Positions 10,198 through 21,522 of a stretch of 64,000 bases of DNA are shown one piece after another. Source of the DNA: Peronospora farinosa (lineage: Eukaryota; Oomycota; Peronosporomycetes; Peronosporales; Peronosporaceae); the NCBI GenBank assembly GCA_947646735.1, contig CANTFK010000842.1:434001-498000 (forward strand), in the 5' to 3' direction. The translations under genes and the position numbers were made by a program. The notes below the pieces were generated by a model that did no database searches, had not been told where the DNA came from, and saw only the letters and a program-made list of their open reading frames with translations. Each line of letters starts with the position of its first letter. Positions within the stretch are counted from its first letter, which is position 1.

Positions 10198-13100
10198 ATG
10201 TACCCAAATCAGACAAGAAAATCCGCCATGGAAAATCCGCTACATGTGACAGTGTCCATGGTACCGTCACGTGTTAAACGTTCGCTAGATTTACGTGATA
10301 TGATGGACGAACTACCGATGTTAGCAACGCTTAAGGACCACAAATGGATGGACAGACTGCCGCGCAATTTGTTTCGCAAGTTGAAGAAGAACTCGCCCAA
10401 TGACGTTTCGGATACAGACACGACACTATTATCGCCTGGATTTTTACCAACGCCACGAGTATTTTATACAATTATAATAATTATTGTATAACAATAATTA
10501 TTACATTACTAACAATAATTGTGTTTTTGCAAAATAGACGGCCAGAGCCATGTCAGTATTGGTGCCTCAGCCAAATGATGAGGTTCTGGAAGCATTGGAC
10601 GCTCGGTTCTTTACAGAAACTTTTGACCCTGTTGCAAACTTGTTGGTACGCAATGCAATTATGCTGATAAATGGCAAAGAAATTGAGTTTACATAAATGT
10701 ATGCTTTGTTTCTTGCAGAAAAATCTTCCAGAGAGTAAAAATCAACTGAATGTGTTCATGCGCACAGAAATCAGTGCAGTCGATGTGGCAAAAGATGTTA
10801 TCTTGATGAAATTGCAAGATGAAGTACGAGCAAATTACAGTTCATTGATTCAAGGTATGAAGGTGGTACAGGAAGTTGATCTCGATTTAATACGAGCACA
10901 AATCCACGTTAAGAACGGACGTCGCCTTCTTGCAACAACGAAAAACGATCTCGTTCTTAGGTACAGTTTTTTATTGCTTACTTATTACGTAGTTGTATAT
11001 TTATACTTTCGTGGTACTGGTACTGATATCGAATATAATGCCAAGCTCTTTAGCAATTGTGAAAACCAAGCGAAACCGCGATCGTGTTAGTGAGGTAAAG
11101 TGTGTTCTTTGTGTTTGTGTCTATCCGGTGCTAATTTTTCTTTTTGCAACGGATAGATCATCAGAATTGGATTACAAATTGTCCAGCTCTTTGATGATGA
11201 AAAGAAAATGAATGTGGCCCTGCAAGAACACCGGTTCATCACTGCTGTGGGTGTCGTGGTGCTTGAGCCTTATACCACTCGATTTTGTGCTGATTCTGCT
11301 AGGTGGAATGCTTTACATAACAGGTCAATATTTGCATAGGCCTTCGGAAAAGGTTATCGCACGACTCGTTGCAGGGGCTTACGATTGTGAAAGATATCCG
11401 ATTCCGGGTAAACGACTTTATTCCAAGATTGAGGGAGCTGTTTGATCAGGTAAGCTTTGACTCTGCCCTCCTGTACTGGCATGTGGTCGTGTAATTGATT
11501 CCTCGAACTGCTGGTTGTAGTCGCTGCGGAAAGTCGCTGAGCACTTCGACCCGCTCGAGTATAAAGATTTACTGCAGGCATACGTCACATTAGCGGACCA
11601 CTCTGAAAATCTCGGCTTTGAGTTCTCGTCATATACGCTGACCGAAGTGCTGTCCAATATCCCTGAGATTATTGTCCGATCCATCGACGGTATGAAAACT
11701 GCGTTTATACGTCGAGTTTTCGAAGCCGTGTCGCCAACAACAACTAAAAATGAAAGGGAGACCAATCAGATTGAACAGATAAACACAAGCAAGAATGGCG
11801 AACATGCAGATGTAGCACTAACGCCGGCGTCCCAAACAGTCGAAAGAATCAAGCGTTGCTATGAGCACCTCGCTGGTCTGATGCACACTTACTATTTATT
11901 GGTCCAGTGGCATCGGGACCCATTTAACCCGCTCAACGACGACATTGCTTACCTTCATCGCTGCGGAATTGACGATGATGACGATGATGATGAGGATGAT
12001 GATGATGATAGTGACGATGACCATCATGGGAAAGAGTGTCATCATTCCCACTTTTCAAAGAACCGCCCTGCAAGCAATCGATCGAAAGAGCCTGAGTCCC
12101 CATCGCGTCATATGAGAGATAATGGACTCAATCACTCTAGCTCACAAAGGTCACGGTATGATCAAGTCCTATGTGATACCGGCATGACTTTGCTGAAGTA
12201 TCGCAAGATCGTTTGGGAAAATATGCAGCAAAATGTGCTGGAGATGATTAAAAAGCTGGACACGTCGTATGGTAAGTATGTCGAAGCATGACAATGCAAT
12301 TATAGTTGTTGACATTATTTCTTTATAGGCTATCAGATGGAACATATTATTGCTCTTTCACTAGCGACGACAACGTTTAATGAGATTGGGGAGGAATTTA
12401 CCGGTGCTCCCTCGTCAAAGTGAGTCTCGAGTACCTCCGTGCGGTTTAGTGCGTGTGCTAAAAAAGACGCTATTGTACAGGATTGGGTCAGTTCTTCGAG
12501 TCAAATGTGAGCAGTACCTGCATGCGTTTCATGACGACAATATTGAATTAGCTCGAATGCATCTGGACACAGAAAACTGGCTTCGCATCACTACACCGTC
12601 GACGGATGGTGACGATAAAGTAGGCCTTCTTCGACTGATCGAGAAGCGAAGTGGATACTTTTTTGAACGGAAGAGTCGCAAAGACCTTGCAGTCGACCCT
12701 ATTTATTTGAGACGAGTGTTTCCATCGTTTCATACCGAAGGAAATCCATTTAGCGCTGCCAATTCGATGGAGTGGCTCTCTATGAAGCAAGGTATCCGCT
12801 TTTGCCATGAAACTAATGGCGGCGAAAATTGTGGGAATAAGACATCACCGCCAGAGTATAATAATCAACGACTTCCTGTCATGGACCCTAACGAATCAGA
12901 ATTCGTATTGACTTCGTCCAGTCTTGCAGGCTTTGTCCGGTGAGTATCGCTTCGAGAAAATGCTGTCTGTTTTCGTTTGAGAAAGATGACTGATCCACAC
13001 TTGTGACTTTTAGGCTGTGTGGTGTTTACTTGAAAATGATGGAGCACCTTCCGCACATCAGCTGGGATGTGTTACGCTCGTTGAACTATCTGTTCGAGTT

Positions 13101-14188
13101 CAACTTGTATGTTGTTTTCACCAACTTCATTACGCCAGACGACATCACACAGTTTTTTCACGGTATGCGTGGAAGTTCGACCAAGAACGATGCAACGCGG
13201 TGGAATGAGCTACGCACTGCAATTTGTCGTATAGCAGATGAAATTAATGCTGGTGAAGTACTGCTCCAATCGTCTGCATGGATCTACCCGTCGACAACAG
13301 ACGGAAGTATGGATCAGCAGCAGAACTCGCCTATGTCGAGGAAAGTTACGCTGCGTAAGGTGACTCGAACACCCTCGGCCGTTGAGGAGAGCAATTCTTA
13401 CGCGTTAGCTGAACGATCAATTGCTTGCGAAGCAGTGGTCGGTCAGTCCAGACTGCTGAATGCTATCAAAGCATTAGCTCGGTCGTATCTTCCTGATCGG
13501 TACCTTTGCCTCATGGATGAAATGTATGAACGAAACTACACTGTGGCACGTGAACTTCGCAGCTTCATGCACAGTACAATTGCAACGAGACTTGTGGACA
13601 TCCCAGCCCTGCTGGAATCAGTATTTGCTGTATCTTGGGACATTACCTACATCAGTGATCAGCACAACGAGTATATCGTGCATTTGGTACAACAATGTGG
13701 AGAAGTATGGGAAGGCCTTCAAATTCTGGCGAACGGATCCATTCCAATCGACGCGCGCGAGGATATTTGGGCAGCCATGGTACAAACTATGATAGATACG
13801 CTGTTGCAAGCATTTTCGACGGCCTCCAATCCAACCCCTCAAGGTCGTGCACTCATGTTGCTGGACTTGCATGCGCTCCTGAATGGTCTCGATCGGATTA
13901 ACCATATTAGCTCTCGAGCTGTGCCTCGCGGTCGCGAGCATGTGGGTAATTACATCAAGGCCTTCTACTATGACGAATACGAGCTCTTGAAATGGGTTCA
14001 AGATAACAAGGTGGGTCCCATTGTTTTTTCCAAATTGCTTCTGCCGTAAGCTCACATGTTAACGTAAATTGTAGACGTTGTACTCGAAGGTCCTATTTGC
14101 CAACCTGCTCAAGAACGGCATCGGATCGACGCTAGAGATTAAGAAACTCCGCGAGCTTGTCTTGGAGATTGACACAATTGTTGGCTAA
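10198..14188 (+). CDS. VPS50: Syndetin / VPS50, EARP tethering-complex subunit
   Basis: Eleven-exon model: 10198-10458, 10538-10645, 10719-10960, 11046-11094, 11157-11246, 11324-11449, 11521-12271, 12329-12419, 12481-12939, 13014-14010 and 14075-14188, giving 1095 residues. VPS50 replaces VPS54 in the endosome-associated recycling complex, which tethers recycling vesicles. The order of conserved segments follows syndetin: an FDPVANLL-type N-terminus, a coiled VPS54_N-like region (residues 90-260), the AEHFDPLEYKDLLQAY helix, a YYLLVQWH segment, and the C-terminal domain with YIKAFYYDEYELLKWV. A long acidic Asp run (11970-12020) interrupts the middle. Exon 4 uses an acceptor without a pyrimidine tract (CCAAG), and intron 5 (11247-11323) was placed because it alone restores the conserved frame, so these junctions are the least certain. 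Confidence 0.85.
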
Positions 14189-14430
14189 ACGCGCTATAAA
14201 CATTTATTCTTAGGGACATTTGTACAGGTTACAATTTTCTTCGGCAGCTTCAATCGCCACCTTTTCTCTAGGCTAATCTCTTGATGTCAGGAAAAATTTT
14301 TGATCCTTCCTATGCCAAACTTCGGTCAGCGCCTTCGATGTTTTCACCGACCGACGCCTGACACGTAGACCTCTGGCCGTCAACATTACCTCGTTACGAT
14401 TTTCCAGCAACTCTATTGGTGGTTACTTGC

Positions 14431-15735
14431 TTACCGCGCCAAAGCAACGCGTAGCTCTTGCTGCAACTGCGGTTGCGGAATGACCTCAACGACGAGTAGC
14501 AGCAGCTCATCCGCCCCCTGTTTGCCAAACATTGAGCGCAGGAAATCGACAAAAGCCTGGCCCGTCATCTCTTGGTTTCCAAGTGCCTTGGCTGCTTGCT
14601 TGAACTTGTCCACCGTGTCCATATCACCATTCGAAAGCGCATTTACTCGTTCTAGAATCTGACGATTGGCTTTCTTCCGGGATATCCGTCCAGGAACAGC
14701 AAGATCGCTCGCGCGGCTTTCAATGTTAGAGAAAATCTTCAATTTTTGCTCTGCTGATGAAGATGCCACAATCACGAAGAATGAGTCATCCATTTGACAA
14801 ACAAACTAGACCGTCGCATGCTAACGTACCATATGTCTTGGACCGGCGATCAGCCTCTTCTTCTGGCATGCTCATAAGGAGGTTCTGGCGCTGCGACTTG
14901 CTCTCCTTCACGTCATCCGTATCAATTGAAGCAACGGAAAGGCCACCCGCAGCACACAACGCCTCACGCTTCTCTGCACTCTTCAGCGAGCGCACGAAAC
15001 GTAATAAAATCCAGCCTGCAAACTCGGGCTCAAATTCCTTGTGCAAAAACTCTACAAAAGGGTTTGCAGCCGCCGTTGGGTCGTTCTCTTTACGGAAGGC
15101 GCGTGCGCGCTTCTTGAACCGCTTCACCTCGTGAACTTCACAGCGAAGAGCAATTTCCTCCTCAATCTCCAATTTGTACATCTTCCTTTTCATATTCATT
15201 GTATCTCCTGGGCCCGTGACACTTGTACTCGACGCACGATAGTCTGAATCCAACGAATCATGTCGCTTTCCTATCGAGGACGAGAAAACGCCCACCATGT
15301 TCATGTTCTGCGACGTCGGGTCTACGAGTCCACTGCAGTCCATGTGCTGTTCTGCACCAATAAAGTCCGCTAATACCTTGCATCCTGCTCTCTTAGAAAA
15401 CTCCACGACGTCTGGAAATAGCATCACGCGTTGCATGTAAAAATCCAATTCAGCTCGTCGTTTCTCGAGAAAACTCGACGTATGATCCTGGTGAAAAAAG
15501 CACGCACGCGATGACCTGGTGCAAAGGCCACCGTGACCATCATCTTGGCAAAAATCGACTGACGAGCCGCCCGCATCCGATTATCAAAAGCTTGAAACTC
15601 GTCGTACGTCTTCCAAAGACTCCATTGAGCCACTTGCTGCGGCTCGTCCTGTTTCTCCTCCTCTTTCTTGTTAAATTGACAAAAGAGCTCATACTGTAGC
15701 AGCAGCAGCACAAGAGCGGTATCATTAGTCCTCAT
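14431..15735 (-). CDS. PX-like protein with ZNF598-C-terminal-like region; apparent frameshift
   Basis: The last intron is 14829-14751; the final exon is 14750-14431. The N-terminus (KKEEEKQDEPQQV then WSLWKTYDEFQAF) and the stretch after residue 80 (FLEKRRAELDFYMQRV, then FSKRAGCKVLADFIG) read like the two halves of a PX phosphoinositide-binding domain. They are in different frames: one extra base in the six-A run at 15494-15499 (T run on the coding strand) would join them. The C-terminal parts (NPFVEFLHKEFEPEFAGW, and VNALSNGDMDTVDKF to the end) resemble the helical domain at the C-terminus of ZNF598. If the shift is real the protein is broken; an assembly homopolymer error is as likely. 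The function is not established. The 14189-14430 gap holds no gene. Confidence 0.5.
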
Positions 15736-16273
15736 GTATCTCTAAACCTTTAAAAATCCTTTTAACAAACGTACTACTGCTGGTTTTCCAGTTGTTTGGG
15801 TGGCGTTGCGTACGTGCAATTTAAGCGGTGGGACTCGCAGTAAAAAATCAGGCGGTGTCATGGCGAATCGTAAGAGATAAAGAGAGATCTCGTAGTCAGG
15901 GAAAGACGTGATATGAGAGGGACGTCAGCGAGACGAGAAGTTGCGATCTGACGACAAATGAGCTGGCAAATGCGCGAGTCAGAGCCCAGAAATTTACGTA
16001 TGATAAAGTCAGGACGGTTTGCGGACCTTCAAGACGGACTTTCTGACTTGCGATCAGCTTTGATAAGTCAAATTTTACAATAGTTAACGTTAATGTTGTG
16101 ACAATATTGTTGTAGTACCCCGTGGTAAATTACGAGTCACGTCACAGTGAAAAGAATTTGTGTTATTAGTATCAGCAATGACAATACATACGGCAAGTAT
16201 ATATTGTCCTACAAAGCACGTTTCAAATTGACTAGTTCCTTGTACTGCCTCGTCCAATACATTCCTAGCGATT
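15736..16273. other. Intergenic, no gene seen
   Basis: 538 bp between the start of the PX-like gene and the stop of the effector gene. Stops occur in all frames within short distances. A purine-rich stretch (15855-15930) and an AT-rich 3' flank are the only features. Confidence 0.6.
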
Positions 16274-18316
16274 TCAGTTGTTTCGTCGAAGCTTTGTCGC
16301 TGGTGCCTCGCCGTCGTTGTTACCAGGTCTCTTTCGTGATTCGATACGCATGCGTGCCGATTCCGCACGCTGGCGCGCCGCCGCCAATGCCATGGCACGA
16401 TCCAGACCCTTGGGGGTTGTAGCTGCATGCAACGACTTGTCCAACAAGTCATCGGTCACGTTCAGCTTTGAGAGTACTAGCGTGTATTTGTCTTCCTCTC
16501 CGATGTTTTCTGCGACGTGGAAATACACTAGATACGAGACCCAAGTATCCCACACTGGGCTATCAAGCATATTGATGCCTGCGCGATGAAGATGAAGATA
16601 CTCGAAAACATCGTCACTATTCTTTCCATCTATCTTCCACTTCTCAAACAGATGCTTTTCCAATTTGGTTGCCACGTTCTTCGCAGCTCCGTCGTCTTTC
16701 GCTGCAGCAAGCTCTGCGGCTAGCACATAATATTTGTTGGAGTGTTTCAATGAAAAAAATCTCTTAAGTATCAGCGAATATGGGTCGATTTTTAACCTGT
16801 TCTCACAGAAGTAGGTCCAATCTTTCATAAGCTGACTCCCCATAATCGAAATTACATCATCGTTGCCAGCTCCTAGCAATGTACCAACGTCTCCCGTACG
16901 TCCATCCTCTGTCCACTTCAGCGCCAGACCCAATTCCAAATGTTCGGCAGTAGATCGTGTAGCTGGGACGTTCTTCCCGGCCGCTAGCATGCTGCGCACC
17001 TTTTCTTCGCCGTAGCGAGTTATAAGCGCTGAAACTGTTGCCATTTTAGCGCCTACAGGATCGCGCTCGGTTTTGGATTTTTGTACTACATTTTTGGCCC
17101 ACATTTTGAAATCGGCGCTGTCCAACAGGCCTTCCATGTCTTCGTCAAACCTGGCCATGCCAGTCTCAAGCTCCTCGGCAGTTTTCAATGTCGTTGGAGC
17201 TTCGGTGTCGTTCTCAATAGGTTTTTCTTTTTCCTCAAGCATTCTTTGCAAAGCTATGGCACGTTCCTTTCCCTTGACAGTTCGAGCTGCAGCGAGCCAC
17301 TTTTTCAGACCTTCGTCGTCGGCAAAGTCCTTCCTCAGCATAAAGAGCACTAGCTCGTTTTCTTCTTCTTCTCCGATTTCTTCTCCGATTTCTTCTCCGG
17401 CGTACCGCTTCACCAGATATGAGACCCACGTGTCCCACTCTTGCGTATCGATGCCTGCTTTTTCAAGCTTAAGAAGTTTGAATACCGTGGTACCACTCTC
17501 TCCATTTTTAAACCACATCTCCATCAGTTGCTTCTCCAATTCAGTTGCCACGTTCTTCGCAGCACTGTCGCCTTTCGCCACAGCAAGCATTTTTGCTAGC
17601 GATTTGTCAGTATCACGCTTTAGTTTATTCGGAAAATATTCCGAAAGTAACAGCGAATATGGATTCTCATTCAGTGTCTCCGCACAGTAATCGATCCAAT
17701 CTTTCAAAGACTGACTCCCCAAGAATTTGGTTACATCTTCCTCGTTAGCTGCTAGCAATGAAACACCTCTGTAGATATTTCCATCCGATGTCAACTTCAG
17801 TGCCAGACCCAATGTCAAATCTTTGGCAACAGGTTGCGTAGCCCGGTCATACTTGCCAATCTCTAGCATCCAAGTCACCTTTTCTTCGCCGTAGCGATTT
17901 AAGAGCTTTGATATCTTGGCTATTGCAGCTTTTACACGGTCGCCATGGTTCGCTACATCCATATGCCTGGCCCACTCCTGGAAATTGGCATCCTTGAGCA
18001 TGCCTACTAGCTTGGGCTCAAGCGCATCGGCAGCTTTCAAGGATGCAATCACGTTTTCAATCGGAGAAACGGTCATATCAAACCCCGCTCTTTCGTCGTC
18101 GTCGTCGCCGCCGTGATTTGCCTCCTTTATATTCGAGTTTGACCGCAACTGCCGTTTCACTCGCGTGTCTCTCAGTGGATGCTGCGAAGCAGAAGAACCA
18201 GCGATGATCATCCTTACCATAGGCGTCTGACTATTGCTGAGCAATGTCAGTACAACAACTACAGCGAGTACCATATACAAGTACAGATACTTAACTTTAT
18301 TGGTCTTACAGGCCAT
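16274..18316 (-). CDS. RXLR-dEER effector with duplicated WY/LWY-type repeats
   Basis: A 680-residue intronless ORF. The N-terminus is a signal peptide (basic residues 1-9, hydrophobic core 11-26). RQLR lies at residues 55-58 and DDDDER at 71-76, the order and spacing of the RXLR-dEER host-translocation region of oomycete effectors. The rest is helical with WY/LWY-like modules and is an internal duplication: about residues 86-385 and 390-670 align (LTLGLALK / LELGLALK; GSQSLKDW / GSQLMKDW; NPYSLLL / DPYSLIL;AAKNVATELEK / AAKNVATKLEK; WDTWVSYLV in both). A GEEIG micro-repeat lies at the end of the first copy. The C-terminus has two basic clusters (SRKR and KLRR, 13 residues apart), which could be a bipartite nuclear signal. 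In the family such proteins are secreted and act inside plant cells; the target is unknown. It borders the transposon island, as effectors in these genomes often do. Confidence 0.85.
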   Translation of the reverse strand: MACKTNKVKYLYLYMVLAVVVVLTLLSNSQTPMVRMIIAGSSASQHPLRDTRVKRQLRSNSNIKEANHGGDDDDERAGFDMTVSPIENVIASLKAADALEPKLVGMLKDANFQEWARHMDVANHGDRVKAAIAKISKLLNRYGEEKVTWMLEIGKYDRATQPVAKDLTLGLALKLTSDGNIYRGVSLLAANEEDVTKFLGSQSLKDWIDYCAETLNENPYSLLLSEYFPNKLKRDTDKSLAKMLAVAKGDSAAKNVATELEKQLMEMWFKNGESGTTVFKLLKLEKAGIDTQEWDTWVSYLVKRYAGEEIGEEIGEEEENELVLFMLRKDFADDEGLKKWLAAARTVKGKERAIALQRMLEEKEKPIENDTEAPTTLKTAEELETGMARFDEDMEGLLDSADFKMWAKNVVQKSKTERDPVGAKMATVSALITRYGEEKVRSMLAAGKNVPATRSTAEHLELGLALKWTEDGRTGDVGTLLGAGNDDVISIMGSQLMKDWTYFCENRLKIDPYSLILKRFFSLKHSNKYYVLAAELAAAKDDGAAKNVATKLEKHLFEKWKIDGKNSDDVFEYLHLHRAGINMLDSPVWDTWVSYLVYFHVAENIGEEDKYTLVLSKLNVTDDLLDKSLHAATTPKGLDRAMALAAARQRAESARMRIESRKRPGNNDGEAPATKLRRNN

Positions 18317-19782
18317 TCTGGAATCGACTCAGCCCTGTGGGTCTTGAAGCGAATAATATTGTGATGGTAAACACGTGAAACGAGGAAGTAAGCTTCTAAA
18401 ACTCGACCAATAATCCTAGCCAATCGATTAGAGCTCCCGCTGAGTTTCCATCTTCAACAAGAAGGAACAGCTCCCGCGATTATCCGGTCGACCGGTCGAG
18501 AGTAACATAAAACGTATTGACAGTAACGAAACGTTCTGCTGGACCAGCAGACATAACACCTTTTTCGGCACGCAGGCGTTGTGGACGACCTTCAGCGGAC
18601 AGTTGTTTCGCTGCACCTCATCCTTTTACCATGACACGATCGTTCCCCACCTCGCAGCTCGTTCTGCTGGCTCGATACTTTGGACATAACGGAGGCACTC
18701 GCTCCTAGAGGGAGTTCGCTTCGTGTTACCAGGATTTGCGCAACCGACAGCTTGGAAGATCGTCAAGGATAGGAAGTAACCTAGACGTGCAGCCGGGATC
18801 GACACTTGGTTGGTGCCTCTTCCAACACCGAGGATACTTTGCAGACTGCTTATCTCTGAGTCGCACGCTGCGTCCAAAAGGTAGCAAAGACAGTTCGCAC
18901 TTCCGCTATGGCGGTTGATGACAAAAGTCTAAGCTCGCTGCAACTCGTACGCGAGTTCACTCCCAATTTGCGCCTTTGGGCAACAACAGACAGAGACGGA
19001 GACTTCCGAGAGCCAGGGAACTTGTCCCCTTTTCCTTGGATGGGAAGCCTACCATAGTGGGGCCAAGGTAAAAGGAGGGGAGGACTACTCCTCGCTGCGC
19101 GCGCTGGGAGGCAGCGTAGCGTGTGACTCGTAAGTAGACAGAGAGAGAAGAACAGACCGTCTATTTCAAACATTAAGGATTGGTAAGATGTCTGGAGTGC
19201 TTCTACCAGGACTTCGTCATTCTTCGCCTCGCTGGCTCAATCTGCTGGCTCAATCTGCTGGCTCGAGACGTCGGGCGTCACGGGGGACACTCCGAAAAGG
19301 GCACGTGGAATCGGGTATCCAGCCCGAGGTGTAAACAGTGGCTCAATGATCGCAACAAGCGCCGGGCACCACACCGATCAGTCCCGATCGACCGCTGATG
19401 CACCTGGACGGGCCGATCAATTCACGTTCTTGGCAAGTTCACTTCGTGGGACCGAGATTCGCGCTCAGCGATCGAATCGGCGTCTTGAAGGCTGACGTAG
19501 AATAGCAGGAACTATTGGGGAAAGAGGGAATGATAACCGCGGTCGTCGATCCTCTCCCCCCGGGGGTAACAGGGTTGGTGCTCCCCTTACGGTTCGCACG
19601 CTGCGCTTGCCCCCCATAGCGCACGCAGCAGAGGGAAAACCTCCCCCCTCTTATCCTGGGCCTCCCGTTGAAGGGACTTCCCGCCCTGGTCGGAGGGGGC
19701 CGGTTGACCGGCTCTTTGAAGGTCTTCGTCTCTTGGCCGTTGTTGCTCGAAGGCGCGAATTGGGAAGTGTGTGACTCGTAAG
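18317..19782. other. Atypical GC-richer block, no oomycete gene recognised
   Basis: About 1.47 kb with no convincing ORF. To about 18600 it is probably the effector promoter. From about 18620 the base use changes: GC-richer, with runs such as GGGGCCAAGG and CCTCCCCCC, and the string GTGTGACTCGTAAGTAGA occurs twice (about 19120 and 19769). A 135-codon minus-strand frame (19439-19846) runs into the hAT element and is not protein-like. The style recalls plant mitochondrial intergenic DNA, but this is an impression that only a search can test. The block continues after the hAT insertion at 21515. Confidence 0.4.
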
Positions 19783-21514
19783 TAGAGGTGGTACCCATGA
19801 GTCTGGGTTGGGTAATGGCGTTTACCCACGACTCAGACTCATTCAAATTTCATTACCCACGACTCGAACCCATACCCGCGGGTAAATACCCATGTTACCC
19901 GCGCAATAAACATGCAAAGTTGCGGACTACCAAACCTTATGAAAGCATTGTGAAAATTGGTAATAAAAGTATTTACACTCTACGTCTCCCACGTGGAAAG
20001 TTCAATCGGGCAAGCGAAAGCGCTGACAAAGAAAAAAAACTAGTCTCTTGCCGACAAAGGAACGTGATCCTGTGTGTAATAGGGCATCTAGTTACACGTA
20101 AACATTAAGTAATATACCTAATGTTTGGTCTAAAAATATCCATGATTACTTTTGACCTGTCACTTGGGTGCGATACACAAAAGTGATCCATCCTCGTGAA
20201 TGTGATATCCATTGATGGATTCACATGGGAAGGGATGACGCTAGTTGAAGCTAGGCATCGCGACGTCTCAGAAGGATGTCATTAGCGATCTTAATTCTAG
20301 ATTTAAGCTCATGCGTCAGGATACGCTTCTAAAAAGTCGCCTATCCGATCTATCTATCTATATATATAGCCAATCAGTAGTTAAGTATATATTTAGTTAT
20401 AATTCATTAAATATAGCTCAGTCTTGAATTTGCTTAAATACCGAAGCACCACGCACGAGAAGCTAAAAAAGCTTCTACGTGACGTCGGTGCCTTCTTGTA
20501 AAGGAGTTATTTGCACTCTCGCTCAAGCGAGAGGCAACTGGTGGTACGACTGCTTAAGCAGTCGACCAACCACACAACCACCCTCGCACGCGAAGGTAAG
20601 ACGGTCTAACCGCTTCCTCGCTTGTGCTGAAGATGTGTGCTAGTAGCACGAGGCAACTTCGTAAAAGTGCCTGTCTACACTGTGTCCTTATCCAATTCTT
20701 GGGGCGCAGAATCCTCTCCAAGCTTTTGGAGGGAAGCGAAGTTCTATCTTATCGGTATGTCCTTATACCTTATAAAAAACTCTTTCAGACGTAATTGAAG
20801 ACGCGAGGATGGCCAGATAAAACATTGCCATCCTTGCAAGTGTCGGGAATTGCAGCTGATGCAGGGCCCACCACTCCAATGGCAACTAGTCTGTGTCCCA
20901 ACATGAAAAAGAGCAAAATAAGCTTAAGCTTCTTCCTCGACTTTTTTCACTGCGGTCTGTAGAACTCTGCCTTCAGCAAAAGCGAAGATATCTGGCTTCA
21001 TGTCGTCATCGCACTTGTCGCTATCAATGTTGACAGGTGGCGGAGGCAACATTTCTTCTGATGACCTCTGAAACATGGATGCCGCATCCACGAAAAGCAG
21101 CTCGATTGCTTCTGGGCTATGTCCAGGAGCCCAAAATTCCTCTAGCCATTCGTTGAGGTCCTTGAACCAGCTAATATTCCATCTCGGATCTTAAACCGTT
21201 GCAAAGAAGTTTGCATCCTGTTTAACCGCCAGCTTGATATATTTCTTGAGTTTGCTTTGCATGACATGCGCCACCAACTCCAGTTCATATGTGCGGTAGA
21301 CCTTCACCAAAAAGGCATAATGAGTCACCAATACAAATAACAATTAGAGATCAATACGAGCAGGTGTGTCTGATGTATGTCCGGAAAATTTGTTACATGT
21401 ACCCCATGGGTACCCATGGGTAAGTGGATTGGGTAAAGCCAATTACCCATACCCAACCCATGAGTCTGGGTATGGGTAATTAACCACTGAGTCTGAGTCT
21501 GGGTACCACCTTTA
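19783..21514 (-). mobile_element. hAT-superfamily DNA transposon, decayed
   Basis: A 1732-bp element bounded by near-identical 15-bp terminal inverted repeats (TAGAGGTGGTACCCA at the left, TAAAGGTGGTACCCA as the reverse complement at the right) and a perfect 8-bp target duplication CTCGTAAG (19775-19782 and 21515-21522). TA(G/A)RGGTGG-type ends and 8-bp duplications are hallmarks of hAT elements. Sub-terminal repeats of ACCCATGAGTCTGGGT type lie within 120 bp of both ends. The interior contains a transposase remnant on the minus strand. It is too small and broken to be autonomous. Confidence 0.85.
20924..21340 (-). pseudogene. hAT transposase remnant
   Basis: The minus-strand frame reads about 130 codons up to a natural stop at 20926-20924, with one internal TAA. 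Just around that TAA it reads FFATV-stop-DPRWNISWF, the hAT block that normally reads A-x-x-LDPR-[FW]K; a single base change turns the Leu codon into TAA. Upstream it reads YRTYELELVAHVMQSKLKKY; downstream is an acidic and aromatic segment (LNEWLEEFW). The C-terminal dimerisation region typical of hAT transposases is absent, so the gene is a fragment. Confidence 0.7.
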
Positions 21515-21522
21515 CTCGTAAG

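Noticed and set aside
15481..15535. A 28-nt intron to explain the PX frame change
   Set aside because: Much shorter than the other introns in this window (41-180 nt) and shorter than the spliceosome usually handles; a one-base homopolymer change is simpler.
19439..19846. 135-codon minus-strand ORF at the hAT border
   Set aside because: It runs across the hAT insertion boundary and its composition is that of non-coding GC-rich DNA.
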